7,707 nt of DNA, taken from an uncultured Ignavibacteriales bacterium. GTDB lineage: Bacteria; Bacteroidota; Ignavibacteria; Ignavibacteriales; Ignavibacteriaceae. Numbering within the stretch: the first letter of the stretch is position 1; each line of letters starts with the position of its first letter. Below, in pieces: positions 7,543 through 7,707 of the stretch. Under the pieces are notes generated by a model that had not been told where the DNA came from, did no database searches, and was given only the letters and a program-made list of their open reading frames with translations. The stretch is from the NCBI GenBank assembly GCA_903915485.1, contig CAIWTC010000187.1, forward strand, positions 1 through 7,707, read 5' to 3'. Made by a program: the position numbers and the translations under genes.

Positions 7543-7707
7543 TTGATAGATAATCGAAAGAAAAACATAGCAATTATATGGGTGGCGTTGTTTATCGTTT
7601 CTGCAGGAATGAGCGCAATTGTACCATTTCTACCATTATTTATACGAGAACTGGGAGTGACTGATTATAATGAAGTAGCTGCTTACAGCGGAATGTGTTT
7701 TTCCGCA
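7543..7707 (+). CDS. MFS transporter, multidrug/MdtG-like, N-terminal fragment
   Basis: The plus-strand frame from TTG at 7543 is open to the right edge (55 codons) and continues outside the window. It reads IDNRKKNIAIIWVALF, then a first membrane segment with SAGMSAIVPFLPLFIRELGV. The PFLPLFIRELG pattern after TM1 is typical of drug-efflux major facilitators such as MdtG, a different branch from the hexuronate permease at 2032-3303. The start is uncertain. An in-frame stop lies at 7531-7533, and the only start codon between it and the first membrane segment is the TTG. The natural ATGs at 7527 and 7530 are out of frame because of a GATA duplication (7545-7552). The gene may be read from TTG, or it may be a frameshifted or wrongly sequenced copy. 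It is transcribed away from the alginate operon and has no evident tie to it. The substrate is unknown. Confidence 0.65.
   Translation, partial: MIDNRKKNIAIIWVALFIVSAGMSAIVPFLPLFIRELGVTDYNEVAAYSGMCFSA
7545..7552 (+). repeat. Tandem duplication GATA-GATA at the 5' end of the MFS gene
   Basis: Two adjacent GATA units follow ATG-ATG-AAA-CAC-TAT-ATT (7527-7544). With both units the ATG frame stops at TAA 7551-7553. With one unit removed, the ATG frame runs straight into the MFS frame as MKHYIDNRKKNIAII. This is read directly from the bases. Whether it is a real mutation, a switch or an error is not known. Confidence 0.6.

Noticed and set aside
7521..7553. Ten-codon open frame starting with ATG as a possible leader peptide
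   Set aside because: Better explained as the original start of the MFS gene cut off by the GATA duplication; no attenuator structure follows.

Overview
The window holds most of an alginate (brown-algal uronate) catabolism operon from a bacterium of the Bacteroidota/Ignavibacteriota type. That placement is an inference. It rests on the AT-rich DNA with weak Shine-Dalgarno sequences, on secreted enzymes whose signal peptides end in FA|Q or LG|Q, and on a gene set (PL17 lyase, KdgF cupin, SDR, MFS, FadR-type regulator) known from alginolytic operons of marine Bacteroidota such as Zobellia. The genus cannot be told from the sequence.

Layout. Six genes lie head to tail on the minus strand with gaps of only 10-46 bases, so one leftward transcript is likely. 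In transcription order they are: a GntR/FadR-family regulator (6679-7398); a short-chain dehydrogenase, probably a DEH reductase (5897-6652); a secreted PL17 exo-oligoalginate lyase (3673-5850); the cupin KdgF (3321-3662); an MFS hexuronate-type transporter (2032-3303); and a second secreted polysaccharide lyase with a heparinase II/III-like domain (1-2003), whose C-terminus runs off the left edge. A divergent intergenic region of about 145 bases (7399-7542) carries a palindrome, ATGTC-A-GACAT, placed as an operator should be. On its other side the start of a plus-strand MFS transporter of the multidrug/MdtG type enters the window and runs off the right edge.

How the genes work together (family knowledge plus inference). 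The toroid lyase probably cuts polymer or large oligomers outside the cytoplasm. PL17 trims oligoalginate to unsaturated monouronate, and the MFS protein imports the monouronate. KdgF opens the ring to linear DEH (4-deoxy-L-erythro-5-hexoseulose uronate), and the SDR reduces DEH to 2-keto-3-deoxygluconate (KDG). The FCD regulator probably senses a pathway intermediate and represses the operon, as AusR does in Zobellia. KDG kinase, KDPG aldolase and any SusC/SusD pair are not in the window.

The pathway itself is known. The points most worth a second look are the family of the partial lyase, the candidate operator, and a two-copy GATA tandem repeat at the 5' end of the divergent MFS gene that puts its obvious ATG out of frame. 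I found no RNA genes, CRISPR arrays, insertion sequences or convincing terminators.
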